Positions 62,933 to 64,000 of a DNA stretch of 64,000 nucleotides are shown piece after piece (position 1 is the stretch's first letter; each line of letters opens with the position of its first letter). Under the pieces are notes generated by a model, which was not told the DNA's origin, made no database searches, and worked only from the letters and a program-made list of their open reading frames with translations. The DNA lies in contig NZ_CP018870.1 of NCBI RefSeq assembly GCF_001941845.1, forward strand, positions 3,033,501 to 3,097,500, given 5' to 3'. Both the position numbers and the translations under genes were made by a program. This DNA comes from Streptomyces sp. TN58. GTDB taxonomy: Bacteria; Actinomycetota; Actinomycetes; Streptomycetales; Streptomycetaceae.

Positions 62933-64000
62933 GCCCCACGGCCGCCGTCACCGGCATCGCCCTGGCCTGCCCGCTCGGCGGCGGCCTCGACGCGACCTGG
63001 GAGGCGCTGCTGGCCGGGCGGACCGGCCTCACACCGGCCGCCGCCACCGACGGCCTGTACCCGGGCGCGGTGAAGGCGACGGCCGGCGCGCTCGCCGACG
63101 ACCTGCCGGACGTACCGGCCTTCGGCCGCAAGCGGCTGCGCGCGCTCAGCCGCGAGTCCCTGCTGGTCTCCCGGGTCGGGATGCTCGCCTGGCAGGACGC
63201 CGGATTCGGACCGGACACGGCCCCGGACCCGGAGGAGACCGCCGTCGTCCTGGGCACGGCCGCCGGCGGCCTGACGGGCTACCTCCGGGTGATGCGCGAC
63301 GGCCTGACCCTCGGACCGGAGCTGGTCAGCCCGTACGCCGGCCCGCAGGGCAGCCTGAACGCCGCGGCCTCGGACCTGTCCATCGCCGCCGGCGCCCAGG
63401 GCAGCATCGTCACCGTCACGGCCGGCCGCTGCTCCGGGGCGCACGCGCTGACCGTCGCCGCCGACCAGGTCCGTACGGGGCAGGCGCAGGCCGTGCTCGT
63501 CGCGGCCGTGGACGTACTGGACCCGCTGCGGCTGGCCGCCGGTGAACGGGCGGGCACGCCCCGGCCGTTCGGCACGGACCGGGCCGGCGCCCCTCCCGGC
63601 GAGGCCGCCGTCGTACTCGTCGTCGAGGACGTCGCGCGGGCCCGGGCCCGGGGCGCGCGGGTGCACGCCGAGATCGCGGGCGTGAGCACCCTGCGCGGCG
63701 GCGCCGACGGCGCGAGCGCGGCCGCCCCCGCCGTCGCCGCGGCCCTGCGCGAGGCCGGCGTCGCGGCCGGGGACCTCTCCCTGGTCTGCTGCTCCGCCGC
63801 CGGCGACCCGTACGTCGACCGCGCCGAGGCCTTCGCCGTGCACGGGGCCGTCGGCGCCGCCACTCCCGTCCACAGCCCCTTCGGCGCCCTCGGGGACTGC
63901 GCGGGCGCCACCGCCCTGCTCCAGGTCGCGCTGACCGCGAGGGCCCTCGCCGACCGGTGCGCCCCGCCCACCGCGAACTGGGGCGGCCCCGATCCGGACC
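62929..64000 (+). CDS. chain-length-factor-like ketosynthase homologue, 5' part
   Basis: About 357 residues visible; the gene runs off the right edge. AAVTGIALACPLGGGLDATWEALLAG and TAVVLGTAAGGLTGYLRVMRDG show the thiolase fold. At the nucleophile the sequence is TAGRCSGAHAL: the position usually Cys in CASG is Arg, with a Cys shifted by one. The HGTGT position reads CSAAGDPYVD and the GH position FGALGDCAGA, so both histidines are lost. This is the profile of a chain length factor (KS-beta), partner of the KS at 61709. ATG at 62929 overlaps the KS stop. Confidence 0.85.
   Translation, partial: MSPTAAVTGIALACPLGGGLDATWEALLAGRTGLTPAAATDGLYPGAVKATAGALADDLPDVPAFGRKRLRALSRESLLVSRVGMLAWQDAGFGPDTAPDPEETAVVLGTAAGGLTGYLRVMRDGLTLGPELVSPYAGPQGSLNAAASDLSIAAGAQGSIVTVTAGRCSGAHALTVAADQVRTGQAQAVLVAAVDVLDPLRLAAGERAGTPRPFGTDRAGAPPGEAAVVLVVEDVARARARGARVHAEIAGVSTLRGGADGASAAAPAVAAALREAGVAAGDLSLVCCSAAGDPYVDRAEAFAVHGAVGAATPVHSPFGALGDCAGATALLQVALTARALADRCAPPTANWGGPDPD

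Overview
The window is very GC-rich, with GTG and TTG starts, many 1-11 base gene overlaps, and gene families that together are diagnostic of Streptomyces or a very close relative: chaplins, rodlins, the alternative sigma factor HrdD, DUF5949, DUF6227 and DUF6299 proteins, and an LAETG sortase signal. No tRNA, rRNA, IS element or CRISPR array was seen. It looks like chromosomal sequence, housekeeping or conserved at the left and increasingly accessory to the right.

Layout. 1-6.7 kb: end of an MTA phosphorylase gene, a CMD/AhpD-like gene behind an ECF41-type promoter, a SAF-domain protein, mscL, and a GbsR/MarR-type regulator divergent from a DUF4097 plus DrrAB-type ABC exporter operon. 6.9-13.9 kb: LtrA-like membrane protein, an orphan P450, small secreted proteins and a PAS-GAF-SpoIIE-ATPase phosphatase. 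14-30 kb: a cell-surface polysaccharide region. A nine-gene, tightly packed minus-strand operon (DUF3344 protein, glycosyltransferase, initiating sugar transferase, O-antigen ligase-like polymerase, MurJ/Wzx-like flippase, polysaccharide deacetylase, glycosyltransferase, Wzz-like protein, CelD-type acyltransferase) faces a secreted GH26-like hydrolase with a VPTPx stalk; an ATP-grasp enzyme and a flavoprotein lie alongside.

30-35 kb: a sporulation-surface island with three short chaplins, a sortase-anchored long protein with one chaplin-like domain, two rodlins with matching BldN-like promoters, and two secreted proteins of unknown function, one built from LPEI-type pentapeptides. 35-47 kb: VKOR, DUF6227, two QacA-type exporters with adjacent WYL and TetR regulators, HrdD with an exact SigR-type promoter, a Uma2-fold protein, a DODA-type dioxygenase beside a 34-bp perfect palindrome, an M6 protease and a spore-associated-protein-like secreted protein.

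47-64 kb (continuing off the right edge): the most unusual region. A minus-strand arm encodes PEP mutase, phosphonopyruvate decarboxylase and AEP transaminase (the 2-aminoethylphosphonate pathway) with a large FAD/NAD(P)-binding protein, a phosphopantetheinyl transferase, an MFS exporter and a sterol-desaturase-family hydroxylase. A divergent plus-strand arm encodes a discrete fatty-acid/type II PKS-like machine: hydrolase, ketosynthase, a truncated ketosynthase-like protein without catalytic Cys, enoyl reductase, ACP, ketoreductase, a second ketosynthase and a CLF-like protein that has lost the Cys and His positions. Both arms carry direct TTTAG repeats in sense orientation in the shared promoter region. 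My inference is one biosynthetic cluster joining a reduced acyl chain to a C-P (aminoethylphosphonate) unit, such as a phosphonolipid or N-acyl aminophosphonate; two abutting clusters remain possible.
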